A stretch of DNA of 64,000 nucleotides from Desulfosporosinus acidiphilus SJ4 (GCF_000255115.2 NC_018068.1:868001-932000), one strand, 5' to 3'. Shown: positions 35,297 through 44,103, counted from the stretch's first letter. Translations and numbers: made by a program. The notes: generated by a model not told the origin, from the letters alone.

Positions 35297-36706
35297 ATGG
35301 AAGAGAATCAATCTATTGTAAAGGTTACTATGATTATTGTCATGATAACATCCTTTATTACTCCGTTTCTGGGTAATGCCATAAATCTTGGTATTCCCCA
35401 GATAGGTATGGAATATGGGGTAGATCAATCTCAGCTGAACTGGGTAGTCACCAGCTATCTGTTGGCTTCGGCAGCCTTTTTATTGCCCTTTGGCCGTTTA
35501 GCAGATCTTCTCGGGCGGAAGAGAATATTTCTAATTGGCATGATCGCTTTTGCAGTAACTTCTTTAGGCTGTGGATTTGCATTTTCATTCCCAGTATTAA
35601 TTGTTTTCAGGGTTTTTCAAGGAATTGCCAGTGCTATGATTTTTGGTACTTCCATGGCGATCTTAACCTCTGTCGTCCCGGCAAAAGAAAGGGGAAAGGC
35701 TATGGGGCTAAGTGCAGCAGCCACCTATATCGGACTCTCTTTAGGGCCTGTCTTAGGAGGATTGATATGCAGCACCATCAGCTGGCGGGGGATATTTCAC
35801 TTGAGTTTTCTAATTTCTTTAGTGGTTCTTAGCTTGACAATAACTCGACTGACCGGCGAATGGACCGGAACGGATCATGAAAATCTTGACAAATGGGGCA
35901 GCATTCTTTGGATAATAGGGATTTTGCTCTTTCTTTATGGATTATCCGATATTACCGCAGGTTATAGTAATATAATTGCCTTTGCTTTGGGTTTGCTTCT
36001 CCTGATTGTCTTTGTTGTTTACGAAAATAAACGATCGTATCCTATTTTGCCTATGGGTCTGTTTCTTAGTAATCGCTCCTTTGCCTTCTCAAATCTTGCT
36101 GCTCTTATCAATTATAGTGCTACGTTCGCTTTAGTTTACCTGATGTCTTTATATCTTCAAAATGTCCAGAACATTGGCATATCTCAGTCAGGCTTAATTC
36201 TCCTGTCTCAGCCTATTATCATGGCGCTGCTTTCTCCGTTAGCAGGTCGTTTGTCCGATAAAATCAATTCTCAAATCCTTGCTTCTTTAGGGATGGGTAT
36301 AACAACATTAGGACTATTTTTATTTATTTTTTTGGCAAAGGGCACATCGATAGAGCTAATTGTTCTAAATATGGCTTTCATCGGTCTGGGGTTTGCTTTT
36401 TTTTCTTCACCCAATACTAATGCAGTCATGAGTTCCGTTGAACGTCCCCTTTATGGAGTAGCTTCCTCCACTCTGGGGACAATGAGACTGCTGGGTCAAA
36501 CACTGAGTATGACCATTGTGGCCCTTATTACTTCTTTTGAAATGAAAGATATGCCCCTTGATTCCCCTTACTATATGACAAGCTTTATGAACAGTTCGAA
36601 AATTAGTTTCATTGTTTTTACTATCCTTTGTTTGATTGGTACCTTTGCTTCTTTGGCAAGGGGCAAGAGTCTTAACTCTCCTCGTAAAATTAACGAGAGT
36701 ATTTAA
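35297..36706 (+). CDS. MFS drug exporter, DHA2 (EmrB/QacA, 14-TM) family
   Basis: Membrane exporter of 469 residues with about 14 hydrophobic segments. N-terminal part: TSFITPFLGNAINLGIPQIG; motif A: FGRLADLLGRKRIFLIGM; a TM5 motif reads GLSLGPVLGGLI as in drug:proton antiporters; a second motif-A-like loop is LAGRLSDKINSQIL. ATG 35297 follows GGGGAGGGACTACAA. No regulator is adjacent. The substrate cannot be assigned. Confidence 0.9.
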   Translation: MEENQSIVKVTMIIVMITSFITPFLGNAINLGIPQIGMEYGVDQSQLNWVVTSYLLASAAFLLPFGRLADLLGRKRIFLIGMIAFAVTSLGCGFAFSFPVLIVFRVFQGIASAMIFGTSMAILTSVVPAKERGKAMGLSAAATYIGLSLGPVLGGLICSTISWRGIFHLSFLISLVVLSLTITRLTGEWTGTDHENLDKWGSILWIIGILLFLYGLSDITAGYSNIIAFALGLLLLIVFVVYENKRSYPILPMGLFLSNRSFAFSNLAALINYSATFALVYLMSLYLQNVQNIGISQSGLILLSQPIIMALLSPLAGRLSDKINSQILASLGMGITTLGLFLFIFLAKGTSIELIVLNMAFIGLGFAFFSSPNTNAVMSSVERPLYGVASSTLGTMRLLGQTLSMTIVALITSFEMKDMPLDSPYYMTSFMNSSKISFIVFTILCLIGTFASLARGKSLNSPRKINESI

Positions 36707-36879
36707 TTGCCTAAACTCCATATGGCGCCCTTAAAATAGACATTATTGCCTTAATTAGGAGCTGAGTATTTAGATCACGTTAATATCGGAACCCTAGTTT
36801 AAGGAATTCTTCATGCCCAGGAATAGAGCAAGCTGAAATTACATAATAGTAGGTAAGAACTCCGCCAGGGGGGCATGAT

Positions 36880-37542
36880 ATGAAGAAAAGGGGCTTATGG
36901 TTTCTCATTGGGATCAGCATCGTGTTATTAGGGGGAATAATAGGGTGGCTCAATTGGCCGCCAGACCCCACTAAGCTGGTTACACACGGCTTGGAACGAC
37001 TGAATGCGGCAACCTCTTTTCGGTTCAGTTTGACCCAGCATCAATGGGTTGAAGGGAAAGATCGGGTTCTTGTTCAAGTACAAGGGGAAAAAGAGGGAAC
37101 TAACACCAGGGTTTTAGGTGAATTAACCGGAAGCGAAGTTGAGTTGGTTAAAATCGGAGATTCAACGTTCAGTAAAGATCCATTCAGCAAAAAGTGGATT
37201 AAATTTGCTAATGGCCAGGCAGCACAACAGGTCTTTCTGGCGGAGCTCAACCCCCTATCTTCACTGCAAATGAAAGAACTTGGTGAGGTGGTGCTTAGCG
37301 GACAAGGGAAGGTCAACGGAGAAAAGGTTTGGGTCTGTCAGTTAAAACCCAGTGTACAAAATCAGATGATGGAGGATTATTGGAGCGATTTCCAGTATAC
37401 GCTTTATATCCGAAAGTCGGATAAAATGCTTGTGAAAGCGACTATCGAAGCCAAAAATAAAGCAAAATCCGACCCCATGACAATGACACTTGAGTTTAAG
37501 GATATTGGAAAGAAGATTACTATACAAAAGCCTACAATTTAG
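36880..37542 (+). CDS. Membrane-anchored protein with LppX/LolA-like fold, hypothetical
   Basis: Protein of 220 residues with an uncleaved N-terminal signal or anchor (GLWFLIGISIVLLGGIIGWL). The extracellular part is rich in beta strands (FRFSLTQHQW, VLVQVQGEKEG, FQYTLYIRKSDKMLVKA, TMTLEFKDIG), which resembles LppX/LolA-like sheets found in Firmicute envelope proteins. No Cys lipobox. ATG 36880 follows GGGGGGCATGAT. Function unknown; the fold is inferred from pattern only. Confidence 0.65.
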   Translation: MKKRGLWFLIGISIVLLGGIIGWLNWPPDPTKLVTHGLERLNAATSFRFSLTQHQWVEGKDRVLVQVQGEKEGTNTRVLGELTGSEVELVKIGDSTFSKDPFSKKWIKFANGQAAQQVFLAELNPLSSLQMKELGEVVLSGQGKVNGEKVWVCQLKPSVQNQMMEDYWSDFQYTLYIRKSDKMLVKATIEAKNKAKSDPMTMTLEFKDIGKKITIQKPTI

Positions 37543-37574
37543 AAGGAACGATAAGTAATAAGTAAAAATGAGTC

Positions 37575-37623
37575 AAAGACATAAGCCAGGAAACCCCTTA
37601 GGGTGCCTGGCTTGTGTCTTTAT
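37575..37623 (+). terminator. Intrinsic terminator
   Basis: AAAGACATAAGCCAGG / CCTGGCTTGTGTCTTT hairpin about 35 bases after the membrane-anchored protein gene, followed by only a short TAT. Confidence 0.75.
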
Positions 37624-37795
37624 ACTTAATCTCAGCAATATTTCCGGGAAACGAACGTATCTTTTGAAGGCCTCGATCCTTGAAGTGACTTCGTCTTAGT
37701 GATATATGAGAGAGGAGATTACTTGCACAATGGACAAGGCTCTGGTATAGTTTTTGATATATTTTATTGATAATTTTTATGTGGAGGGGTCCATA

Positions 37796-38338
37796 ATGGA
37801 GGAATATATCGGCAAGGTATTGATTTCCAAGGAAGAGTTGGCAAAACGTGTCGCCGAATTAGGTGCTCAGATTACCAGGGATTACGAAGGTAAGAAGCTT
37901 TTAGTTTTGGGAATTTTAAAAGGGGCTGTTCCCTTTATGGCAGATCTCATTCGCGAGATTAAGCTGCCTCTGGCTTATGACTTTATGGCATTGTCGAGCT
38001 ATGGCATGTCGACGAAGTCATCGGGAGTTGTACGGATACTTAAGGATTTGGAACGAAGTGTCGACGACGTCCATATTCTAGTGGTTGAGGATATTGTGGA
38101 TACGGGACTGACCTTAAAGTACTTAAAGGAAAATCTCAAAGCGCGAAACCCTTTGAGTGTGAAGGTGGTAACCCTTCTTGATAAGGCTGCCCGGCGGCAA
38201 GTTGAAGTCTACCCTGATTACAATGGGTTTGACATTCCCGATGAATTTGTTGTGGGTTACGGCTTAGACTTTAATGAAGAATATCGTAATTTACCCTACG
38301 TAGGAGTTTTAAAACAGGAAGCTTATGAAGTGAATTAA
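37796..38338 (+). CDS. hpt: Hypoxanthine phosphoribosyltransferase Hpt
   Basis: Purine salvage enzyme of 180 residues forming IMP/GMP from hypoxanthine/guanine and PRPP. The PRPP motif is [17 protein letters not shown]; also seen are [15 protein letters not shown] and [21 protein letters not shown] chose ATG 37796 because GTGGAGGGG precedes it; the frame extends 14 codons further upstream without a ribosome site. Cotranscribed with guaA 23 bases later, linking IMP/GMP salvage with GMP synthesis. Confidence 0.95.
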   Translation: MEEYIGKVLISKEELAKRVAELGAQITRDYEGKKLLVLGILKGAVPFMADLIREIKLPLAYDFMALSSYGMSTKSSGVVRILKDLERSVDDVHILVVEDIVDTGLTLKYLKENLKARNPLSVKVVTLLDKAARRQVEVYPDYNGFDIPDEFVVGYGLDFNEEYRNLPYVGVLKQEAYEVN

Positions 38339-38361
38339 TAAGGAAATGGTGATGAAATAAC

Positions 38362-39894
38362 GTGACAAAGGAAGTTGTTTTAGTTCTTGATTTTGGAGGG
38401 CAATACAATCAACTCATTGCCAGGCGAGTGCGAGAAGCCCATGTGTATTCAGAGATGGTTTCATATAAAACGTCTATTGAAGACATAAAGGCACGGCAAC
38501 CGAAAGGCATTATCTTTTCCGGAGGACCTGCCAGCGTTAATCAGCCTAATTCCCCAAAAGTAGACCCGGAAATTTATAATCTGGGAATCCCAATCCTGGG
38601 AATTTGCTACGGGATGCAGCTTATGGCCCTGCAATTGGGCGGTACGGTGGAACGCCCTGTAGCCAGCGAGTATGGGAAAGCCATGCTAACCGTAGATAAA
38701 GCAGCGGATTTATGGGTCGGTTTGGGCGGAGAGCGTCCTTGCTGGATGAGTCATGGCGACTCCATTAAGTCGTTGCCGGAAGGGTTTGAGGTTGCCGCTC
38801 ATACGGGACATACGCCGGTTGCAGCTATGATGAATTCTGCACGTCATTTTTATGGGGTCCAATTTCACCCGGAAGTCAAACATACTCCCGACGGTCAAAA
38901 AATGCTGGAGCAATTTTTGTTTGATGTTTGTCATTGTGCCGGGGATTGGACCATGGAGTCGTTCATTGAGCTGCAAGTGGCAGAAATCCGGGCTAAAGTA
39001 GGAAAGGGACGAGTTCTCTGCGCCTTAAGCGGCGGCGTCGATTCTTCAGTGGCAGCTGCTTTAGTTCACAAAGCCGTGGGAGATCAATTGACCTGCGTTT
39101 TTGTCGATCATGGTTTTATGCGCAAGAACGAAGCAGAACAAGTCAAAAAAGTCTTCACGGAGCAGTTTCAGCTTAATTTAGTGTTTGTGGATGCTCGGGA
39201 GCGTTTTATGGCCAAACTCGAAGGAGTATCTGAGCCTGAGGTTAAACGAAAAACCATAGGCAATGAGTTTATCCGCGTATTTGAAACGGAAGCCGCGAAA
39301 CTTGGTCAAGTCGATTATCTGGTCCAGGGAACGCTCTATCCGGATATCGTCGAGAGCGGGACGGAAACTGCGGAAACAATCAAGAGCCATCACAATGTGG
39401 GAGGACTGCCGGAAGATATGCAGTTCAAACTGGTTGAGCCCTTGCGCATGTTATTCAAAGACGAAGTCCGCGAACTGGGAACCGAACTAGGTTTGAGTGA
39501 AGAAATTGTTTGGCGTCAACCTTTCCCGGGTCCCGGCCTGGCAATTCGTATCCTGGGTGAGGTAACCCGTGAAAAACTGGATATTCTGCGAGAAGCAGAT
39601 GCCATTATTATTGAAGAAATTCGCCGCTCAGGCTTATATCGCGAACTGTGGCAAAGCTTCGCCGTTCTCCCCTCCATCAAAAGCGTCGGCGTAATGGGAG
39701 ATGGCCGGACTTATGAATATCCAATTATCCTCAGAGCAGTTACCAGTGAAGATGCTATGACTGCTGATTGGGCGAGACTTCCTTATGATCTTCTCCATAA
39801 TATATCGTCACGGATTGTCAATGAGGTTCGTGGGGTAAACCGGGTTGTTTATGATATTACCTCGAAGCCGCCGGGTACTATTGAGTGGGAATAA
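38362..39894 (+). CDS. guaA: GMP synthase (glutamine-hydrolysing) GuaA
   Basis: Converts XMP to GMP; 510 residues. The N-terminal amidotransferase has Cys82 in LGICYGMQL and the His/Glu in [10 protein letters not shown]. The ATP-pyrophosphatase has the P-loop [14 protein letters not shown]. The C-terminal dimerisation domain ends with the conserved GTIEWE. GTG start 38362. No purine riboswitch is visible in front of hpt-guaA. Confidence 0.97.
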   Translation: MTKEVVLVLDFGGQYNQLIARRVREAHVYSEMVSYKTSIEDIKARQPKGIIFSGGPASVNQPNSPKVDPEIYNLGIPILGICYGMQLMALQLGGTVERPVASEYGKAMLTVDKAADLWVGLGGERPCWMSHGDSIKSLPEGFEVAAHTGHTPVAAMMNSARHFYGVQFHPEVKHTPDGQKMLEQFLFDVCHCAGDWTMESFIELQVAEIRAKVGKGRVLCALSGGVDSSVAAALVHKAVGDQLTCVFVDHGFMRKNEAEQVKKVFTEQFQLNLVFVDARERFMAKLEGVSEPEVKRKTIGNEFIRVFETEAAKLGQVDYLVQGTLYPDIVESGTETAETIKSHHNVGGLPEDMQFKLVEPLRMLFKDEVRELGTELGLSEEIVWRQPFPGPGLAIRILGEVTREKLDILREADAIIIEEIRRSGLYRELWQSFAVLPSIKSVGVMGDGRTYEYPIILRAVTSEDAMTADWARLPYDLLHNISSRIVNEVRGVNRVVYDITSKPPGTIEWE

Positions 39895-39924
39895 TGCCTT
39901 TGGCATTATAGCTTCATAATAGAA

Positions 39925-39965
39925 ATAGAGCACTCAACCGTTTTTGGTCGAGTGCTCTATTTTTT
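39925..39965 (+). terminator. Intrinsic terminator after guaA
   Basis: TAGAGCACTC..ACC / GGTCGAGTGCTCTA hairpin followed by TTTTTTT, 30 bases after the guaA stop. Confidence 0.92.
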
Positions 39966-40059
39966 TAATGGCGTCTTCTTGATTTAGTGGAATATTTAAA
40001 ATTCCCGAGCGTCTGGCAATACTCAAATAGATTTAAGATAGAACGATATAAGATATAAA

Positions 40060-40290
40060 TTAAATACCCTCAAAGACTGGTTTTAAATCTATTGTAAGAT
40101 CTGGAAGGATGCTCACTGTAATTTGGTCTTCTTCTGAGAAGACATTCGGTCTGCCGTATTTATTATTGTGTAGCGTGAATACACTAATAATCTTAATTTC
40201 CGGCTCAACAATACATGATCCATTTATCATTGAACCTTTTAATGCCGAAGTGTCTAGCCATAGAGGCAGCGCGAATAAAGAAAATAAATT
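40060..40290 (-). pseudogene. 3' remnant of a Uma2-family (PD-(D/E)XK) endonuclease gene
   Basis: On the minus strand an open frame ending at 40060 reads GSCIVEPEIKIISVFTLHNN, then KYGRPNVFSEEDQITVSILP and DLTIDLKPVFEGI. This is the C-terminal pattern of Uma2/DUF820 nucleases common in this group of bacteria (usual length about 190 residues). Only about 75 residues remain and no start or N-terminus is present, so it is a decayed fragment. It explains most of the gap between guaA and the SHOCT gene. Confidence 0.6.
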
Positions 40291-40479
40291 AATCTTTTAT
40301 ACCACGTCGCAGTCGTTTCCGCAATAGCATGTAGAATCATCTAAGCAAGGCCAGTGGAGTTCCGCGGTGGAAGGAAGGCAATTTAAATCTTAATAAAAGA
40401 ATCACATTCTCGTCAAACAAAAGCCTTATTTTCTATGTACACTGGGGTTAAGAAATTTAAAGGGGGTGACTAATTAACT

Positions 40480-40797
40480 ATGACTCACTTCGTTGGAAGA
40501 GGTCTGGGGAACTTCAGTAATAGAGTTCCTTTCTCCAGTAACGCCGGTAGTGGCGTTGCAGCAAATAATGGTCTGAACATTTATGCTCTAGTAAACATGG
40601 GGCTGCATTTTCTTACTGTGATCGCCGTACTTCTGTTCATAGTATACATTGTCAAACATTTAACCAAACATCCTTTGTTTTTGCCCCAACGTTCAGATAA
40701 AGCCCTGGAATTGTTAAATGAGCGATTTGTACGCGGCGAGATTGATACTGAGGATTATGTGACAAGAAGAAAAGTTTTAGGTTATAAAAGTGAGTGA
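40480..40797 (+). CDS. SHOCT-domain small membrane protein
   Basis: About 105 residues. A polar Gly/Ser/Asn N-terminus is followed by a membrane helix (ALVNMGLHFLTVIAVLLFIV) and a C-terminal SHOCT motif (DKALELLNERFVRGEIDTED then YVTRRKVL). SHOCT peptides are short oligomerisation tails of unknown role. ATG 40480 follows AAAGGGGGTGAC. A terminator lies immediately after the stop. Confidence 0.8.
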   Translation: MTHFVGRGLGNFSNRVPFSSNAGSGVAANNGLNIYALVNMGLHFLTVIAVLLFIVYIVKHLTKHPLFLPQRSDKALELLNERFVRGEIDTEDYVTRRKVLGYKSE

Positions 40798-40806
40798 GTG
40801 AAAGAC

Positions 40807-40853
40807 ATGGGAACTGCCAAAACCCTCGAGGTAGTTCCCATAGTTTTTTCCTT
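40807..40853 (+). terminator. Intrinsic terminator after SHOCT gene
   Basis: TGGGAACTGCC / GGTAGTTCCCA hairpin then TAGTTTTTTCC. Confidence 0.85.
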
Positions 40854-40974
40854 AATAAATACCGCAATGATATTGGGGCATTCATTTCATCGAGCTAAAA
40901 GGTATTTTGAAATAGTAAATTATGCCTGCTCCGATCAGGGAGGCAAAGCCCCATGCCCAAGGAGGATGCTTATA

Positions 40975-41070
40975 ATGAACTCTTATCAGCGGAAACATGC
41001 AAAAATTGAATACTATGGACCAAATGATATTCCAACCATGACTATATTTAAGGTAACCTATAAGGCTTAG
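40975..41070 (+). CDS. Possible 31-residue peptide
   Basis: ATG 40975 follows AAGGAGGATGCTTATA. The product MNSYQRKHAKIEYYGPNDIP ends MTIFKVTYKA. No family recognised. The ribosome site is good, but length and lack of context keep this uncertain. Confidence 0.35.
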   Translation: MNSYQRKHAKIEYYGPNDIPTMTIFKVTYKA

Positions 41071-41117
41071 AGCTAACTCAAAACCTGAAAAATATAGTTA
41101 TTATGCCAAATCAAGGC

Positions 41118-41276
41118 TTAATAATCTCTAAAAATATTGTAAGGAAATTCGGAGTCATCATGCCCGCCCAGTGGGTTATTCGAACCGCAGGAACAACATT
41201 CCCAACCGCCGCAATTCAAATGGAAATCCGTGGGCTTTTTACATTTTCTGCAATAGGCAGCTACTGTGCGAGCCAT
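41118..41276 (-). CDS. Small zinc-ribbon protein, 52 residues
   Basis: Minus-strand ATG 41276 follows AAGGGAGGTTTTATA. The product has a metal-site layout: AYCRKCKKPTDFHLNCGGWE, then CCSCGSNNPLGGHDDSEFPY. It carries seven Cys in total, including CRKC, C-GGWE-CC and SC. It is probably a structural zinc or Fe-S mini-protein. Function unknown. The strong ribosome site and Cys spacing support a real gene despite its size. No partner gene is adjacent. Confidence 0.7.
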   Translation of the reverse strand: MARTVAAYCRKCKKPTDFHLNCGGWECCSCGSNNPLGGHDDSEFPYNIFRDY

Positions 41277-41546
41277 TATAAAACCTCCCTTTGATCAAAA
41301 GATCAGTATTTACACGTTACTCTAACCAAAATATCCAATATTAAACATGATTTTTTAACATATTTTAAAGTCACAAGGAGCACTAACATTCAGTTAATCT
41401 TGATAAAATCTTAAGGAACCGGTCACATTCTCATTAAGATTTCGATGTATGCTAAATCATGGTTAAAATGAAATCTAGACTGTTGTTTTGACCAAAGTCC
41501 AAGGAAATAAACATAACTTGCCATGAATAGGGGGATATGAATTTTT

Positions 41547-42128
41547 ATGCAGAAACTCTTTCAATTTAAAAAAGCATTAAAAAAACCATCACTGATTACG
41601 GGGGCATTACTTTTGGCCGCTTTGATAGGAGTCAGCGGTTGTGGTTCAAGTACTGCAGCTTCTGCTTCGTCAACAACTCAAGCTCAGTCCAGTAGTCAAG
41701 GGCAAACAAAGCAAGGTCAATCAGCACAGGGACAAAGGACACTCAATCCTGCTCAACAGGCTGCTATGGAAATTCGCCGTTTAGAAAATAACCAACAAAA
41801 CCCTCTAACAAGTGATCAGAAAGATAAACTAAAACCCATTTTACAAGCATTGATCAGTACGAGTAATCCGAGTCAAGATTTCTTACAACAAAAGGCAGAC
41901 GCTATTAACGCTGTTTTTACGGATCAACAGAAGAGCTATTTAGCAACACCTCCTCAGAGACCTTCTAATGGGACTAATCAAAACGCAAATAATAAAAGTT
42001 CCAATCAGAATAGCCAAAATGCGAATAATGCAAATGGCTCCAATACTCAACGCAGAAGCGGTCAGAATAGAGGTACATTCAATCCACAGCAATTCTATCA
42101 ACAGGTATTGGATTCCTTAACTAAATAA
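41547..42128 (+). CDS. Putative lipoprotein, Gln/Asn/Ser-rich
   Basis: Secreted lipoprotein of 193 residues. The N-terminal signal (KKALKKPSLITGALLLAALI) ends in a lipobox, GVSGC, so Cys32 would be lipidated and the protein anchored outside the membrane. The mature part is low-complexity Ser/Thr/Gln/Asn around a conserved-looking helical middle (RLENNQQNPLTSDQKDKLKP and QKADAINAVFTDQQKSYL), which resembles Spy/CpxP-type helical repeats of periplasmic stress proteins, but that is only a pattern guess. ATG 41547 follows AGGGGGATATG. Confidence 0.7.
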   Translation: MQKLFQFKKALKKPSLITGALLLAALIGVSGCGSSTAASASSTTQAQSSSQGQTKQGQSAQGQRTLNPAQQAAMEIRRLENNQQNPLTSDQKDKLKPILQALISTSNPSQDFLQQKADAINAVFTDQQKSYLATPPQRPSNGTNQNANNKSSNQNSQNANNANGSNTQRRSGQNRGTFNPQQFYQQVLDSLTK

Positions 42129-42160
42129 ATTAGAGTAGTATTCCTTTTTGGGTATAGGCG

Positions 42161-42202
42161 GCTTCGGTGATAATCTTCACTGGAGACTATCGTCACCGAA
42201 GC
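42161..42202. terminator. Hairpin after lipoprotein gene
   Basis: GCTTCGGTGA / TCACCGAAGC perfect 10-bp arms with a 22-base loop, 33 bases after the stop. No T run follows. Confidence 0.55.
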
Positions 42203-42428
42203 CCCGAGCTTCAGCTTTAGCTTTAGCTGAACTTGTTCACTTCTATATCCCCAATGTCAGATAGGTTAAATGATGAGACGATATCGTCTTGGAGGAGTAT
42301 TTTATTTACTAGTAACTTGGTTTTCCATATTCGACAAATATTTGCCTAATATTGGATATTATCTTCTTGCCATTTCTCCAAAAAAACAATACAATTCTTA
42401 TTAAGAAGACTTTTCGGGAGGAATCCAA

Positions 42429-42599
42429 GTGGAAAAGAAACTTTTGAAAAGAATTGAGGTTCTTCGAAGACGACTCAACAAATTTGGTCAAACGCGTAAG
42501 CTGATTGATAGCGAGGTTGTCGAGATTAGTCAAGAACTGGATGGTTTGCTGAACCAATACCAACGGGCTGTTTCTGTAGAACAATTAAGTTTCTGGTAA
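42429..42599 (+). CDS. Spo0E-like sporulation regulatory (phosphatase) peptide
   Basis: GTG start 42429 after CGGGAGGAATCCAA; 56 residues. The Spo0E-family signature SQELDGLLNQY is present after a helical N-terminus (MEKKLLKRIEVLRRRLNKFG). Family members dephosphorylate Spo0A~P and so delay sporulation. The C-terminus is short (QRAVSVEQLSFW). A good marker that the organism sporulates. Stands alone. Confidence 0.85.
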   Translation: MEKKLLKRIEVLRRRLNKFGQTRKLIDSEVVEISQELDGLLNQYQRAVSVEQLSFW

Positions 42600-42737
42600 A
42601 ATGAAAGTACATAGGCTTAAGAAAGAGTCGTCGCTCCGATGGCTCTTTAATTTCGAAAAAAAACTGATTTGGAAAGATTACGTGAGTGCGTTTATCGGAA
42701 GGAGGGATTATAATAGAGTCATGGCAGGAGGGGCGTA

Positions 42738-43562
42738 ATGAATTACGTGGTTTTTGATTTAGAATTTAATATGTTTTTTCCTTTTAAAGAAGGGGATTCA
42801 GCAAACCCCGCTTTAAAAAATGAAATAATACAAATTGGTGCTTTAAAATTAAACGATCAATTAGAGAAGATCGATGAGTTCAACTTGTTAGTTAAACCTT
42901 ATGTTTATAAACGATTGAATCCTTATGTAAAGAGAAAGACGAACATTAACACGAGCAAAGTGATCCCAAGAAGACCTTTTTGGGAAGCCATGGAAAGCTT
43001 TGAGGCCTGGATCGGAAGTGAAGTTGTTTTATGCTCTTGGGGGCAGGATGATATCTTAGGACTGCGGGAAAATTGCTCGTTTTTTGGTTTCAGTGCTAAT
43101 TTTTTCGATAAATATATCGACATACAAAAAATCTATATGAAGTATGAGGGGTTGCCTCAACAACCAAGCCTTGAAAGCGCAGTGGATAGTTTAGAAATAG
43201 AAAAGGCTTTACCTTTTCATGATGCTCTTAGTGATGCTGCATACACCGTGGATATTTTTAGGAAGGTCTATGATTTTTCTAAAGATGCCATTATTAATTG
43301 GGAAAAAGTACAGCGAGAAAATGAATTTAAGATTAATGAACTAAAAGGTTTACTAAGCCAGACAAATATTTACTGTCCTGAATGTGGAAATTATGTGGCA
43401 AAAGATAAGGAGTTTAGCAAATCTAAAAAGTATTTTGCTCATGGTTTTTGCCAACAATGCAAAATGCCTATTCGACACGTTGCTAGAATTATAAATAAAA
43501 ATGGAGAATTTACGATTGTTTGTAAAGATAATATTTATATAAAAGGTGAAAGCGTTAAGTAA
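42738..43562 (+). CDS. 3'-5' exonuclease (DEDDh family, Eri1/KapD-like) with C-terminal zinc ribbon
   Basis: Exonuclease of 274 residues. The first acidic motif is YVVFDLEFNMFFP (D-x-E), the second is CSWGQDDILGLREN, the third is PFHDALSDAAYTVDIF (H-x4-D), which fits the DEDDh class acting on RNA or single-stranded DNA. The C-terminus carries two CxxC pairs (IYCPECGNYV and FCQQCKMPIRHVARI), probably a zinc ribbon for nucleic-acid contact. ATG 42738 lies after GGAGGGGCGTA. The natural substrate is unknown. Confidence 0.88.
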   Translation: MNYVVFDLEFNMFFPFKEGDSANPALKNEIIQIGALKLNDQLEKIDEFNLLVKPYVYKRLNPYVKRKTNINTSKVIPRRPFWEAMESFEAWIGSEVVLCSWGQDDILGLRENCSFFGFSANFFDKYIDIQKIYMKYEGLPQQPSLESAVDSLEIEKALPFHDALSDAAYTVDIFRKVYDFSKDAIINWEKVQRENEFKINELKGLLSQTNIYCPECGNYVAKDKEFSKSKKYFAHGFCQQCKMPIRHVARIINKNGEFTIVCKDNIYIKGESVK

Positions 43563-43768
43563 GGATAATAGATTCTTTGGCGGATTAGGTTGCAATGGGC
43601 TTTTTAAAAGTCTGTCGCGACCTTCTTTAATTCATCCAATGGTGAGAATCACTTCTAAATTGGGAGTGCTCAACGTTTTCTGCCAATTAATAGTGGAGTT
43701 GAGTTTTGCGAGATTCCCGTTCTTTCATCGGTAATCTTGTTTGAGATAATAGGGATCATAGAAGAATT
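43563..43768. other. Gap between exonuclease and pur control region
   Basis: I see no gene or structured element before the PurBox-like repeats. Confidence 0.5.
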
Positions 43769-43772
43769 ATTT

Positions 43773-43809
43773 AGCCGAACGTTCTGGATGCAAGACTGAT
43801 TAACGTTCG
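43773..43809. promoter_or_regulatory. Inverted PurBox-like pair (candidate PurR operator)
   Basis: CCGAACGTT at 43775-43783 and, in inverted orientation, AACGTTCG at 43802-43809, 18 bases apart and just upstream of the pur promoter. This fits the two-box arrangement bound by Bacillus-type PurR (AWWWCCGAACWWT). Inference from sequence pattern only. Confidence 0.6.
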
Positions 43810-43818
43810 AATTTATTC

Positions 43819-43847
43819 TTGACCTTTACAAGCCCTTCCTGTACAAT
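43819..43847 (+). promoter_or_regulatory. Sigma-A type promoter of the pur operon
   Basis: TTGACC at 43819-43824, spacer 17, TACAAT at 43842-43847. The transcript start would fall about 43854, shortly before the guanine aptamer. Confidence 0.8.
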
Positions 43848-43868
43848 GAACGTAAGAAATAAATAAGA

Positions 43869-43937
43869 GTTCATATAATCGCGGAGATATGGTCCGCAAG
43901 TTTCTACCAGACTGCCGTAAATGGTCTGACTATGAGC
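43869..43937 (+). ncRNA. Guanine-class purine riboswitch aptamer
   Basis: P1 TTCATA / TATGAG, P2 GCGGA / TCCGC, P3 CAGAC / GTCTG. Conserved loops ATATGG, GTTTCTACC and CCGTAAAT, and GACTATG in J3/1. The base matching position 74 is C (43930), which specifies guanine or hypoxanthine, not adenine. First aptamer of a tandem pair that controls purEBCFMNHD. Confidence 0.95.
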
Positions 43938-43940
43938 GAA

Positions 43941-44033
43941 AGTGTACCTAGGGCGATGAGATCGTCCAAGTGGTACAGATTTGATTGCATAATCAAATTA
44001 CACCGAAGGGATAAAAGCCCAGGCGGGTAGGTT
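43941..44033 (+). ncRNA. PRPP riboswitch aptamer (ykkC subtype 2b), in tandem with guanine aptamer
   Basis: Shows ykkC-class landmarks: CCTAGGG, TCCAAGTGGTAC, then ACACCGAAGGGATAAAAGCC and the following CAGGCGGG. A variable stem (TTTGATT / AATCAAA) lies in between. PRPP-sensing ykkC subtypes are known upstream of purine genes and in tandem after guanine aptamers, where they form a Boolean gate: expression when PRPP is high and guanine low. Its 3' strand (AAAGCCCAGGCG) is also the 5' arm of the terminator. Confidence 0.85.
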
Positions 44034-44084
44034 TCACTCTTTCTTTTTAAGGGGGAAATTTACTCGCCTGGGCTTTGATTTTTT
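44013..44084 (+). terminator. Regulated terminator of the pur leader
   Basis: AAAGCCCAGGCGGGTA pairs with TACTCGCCTGGGCTTT and is followed by GATTTTTT. It overlaps the last conserved block of the PRPP aptamer, so PRPP binding prevents terminator formation. Confidence 0.9.
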
Positions 44085-44103
44085 ATGGAAGTGAGGGGTT
44101 TCG

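Noticed and set aside
37640-37665. Single PurBox-like ACGAACGTAT before hpt
   Set aside because: No inverted second box at the expected distance, and the match to consensus is weak.
40109-40327. 72-residue + strand ORF
   Set aside because: It is antisense to the Uma2 remnant and has no ribosome site; a shadow.
40798-41070. 90-residue ORF starting at 40798
   Set aside because: Its 5' part runs through a clear terminator hairpin; only the inner ATG 40975 has a ribosome site.
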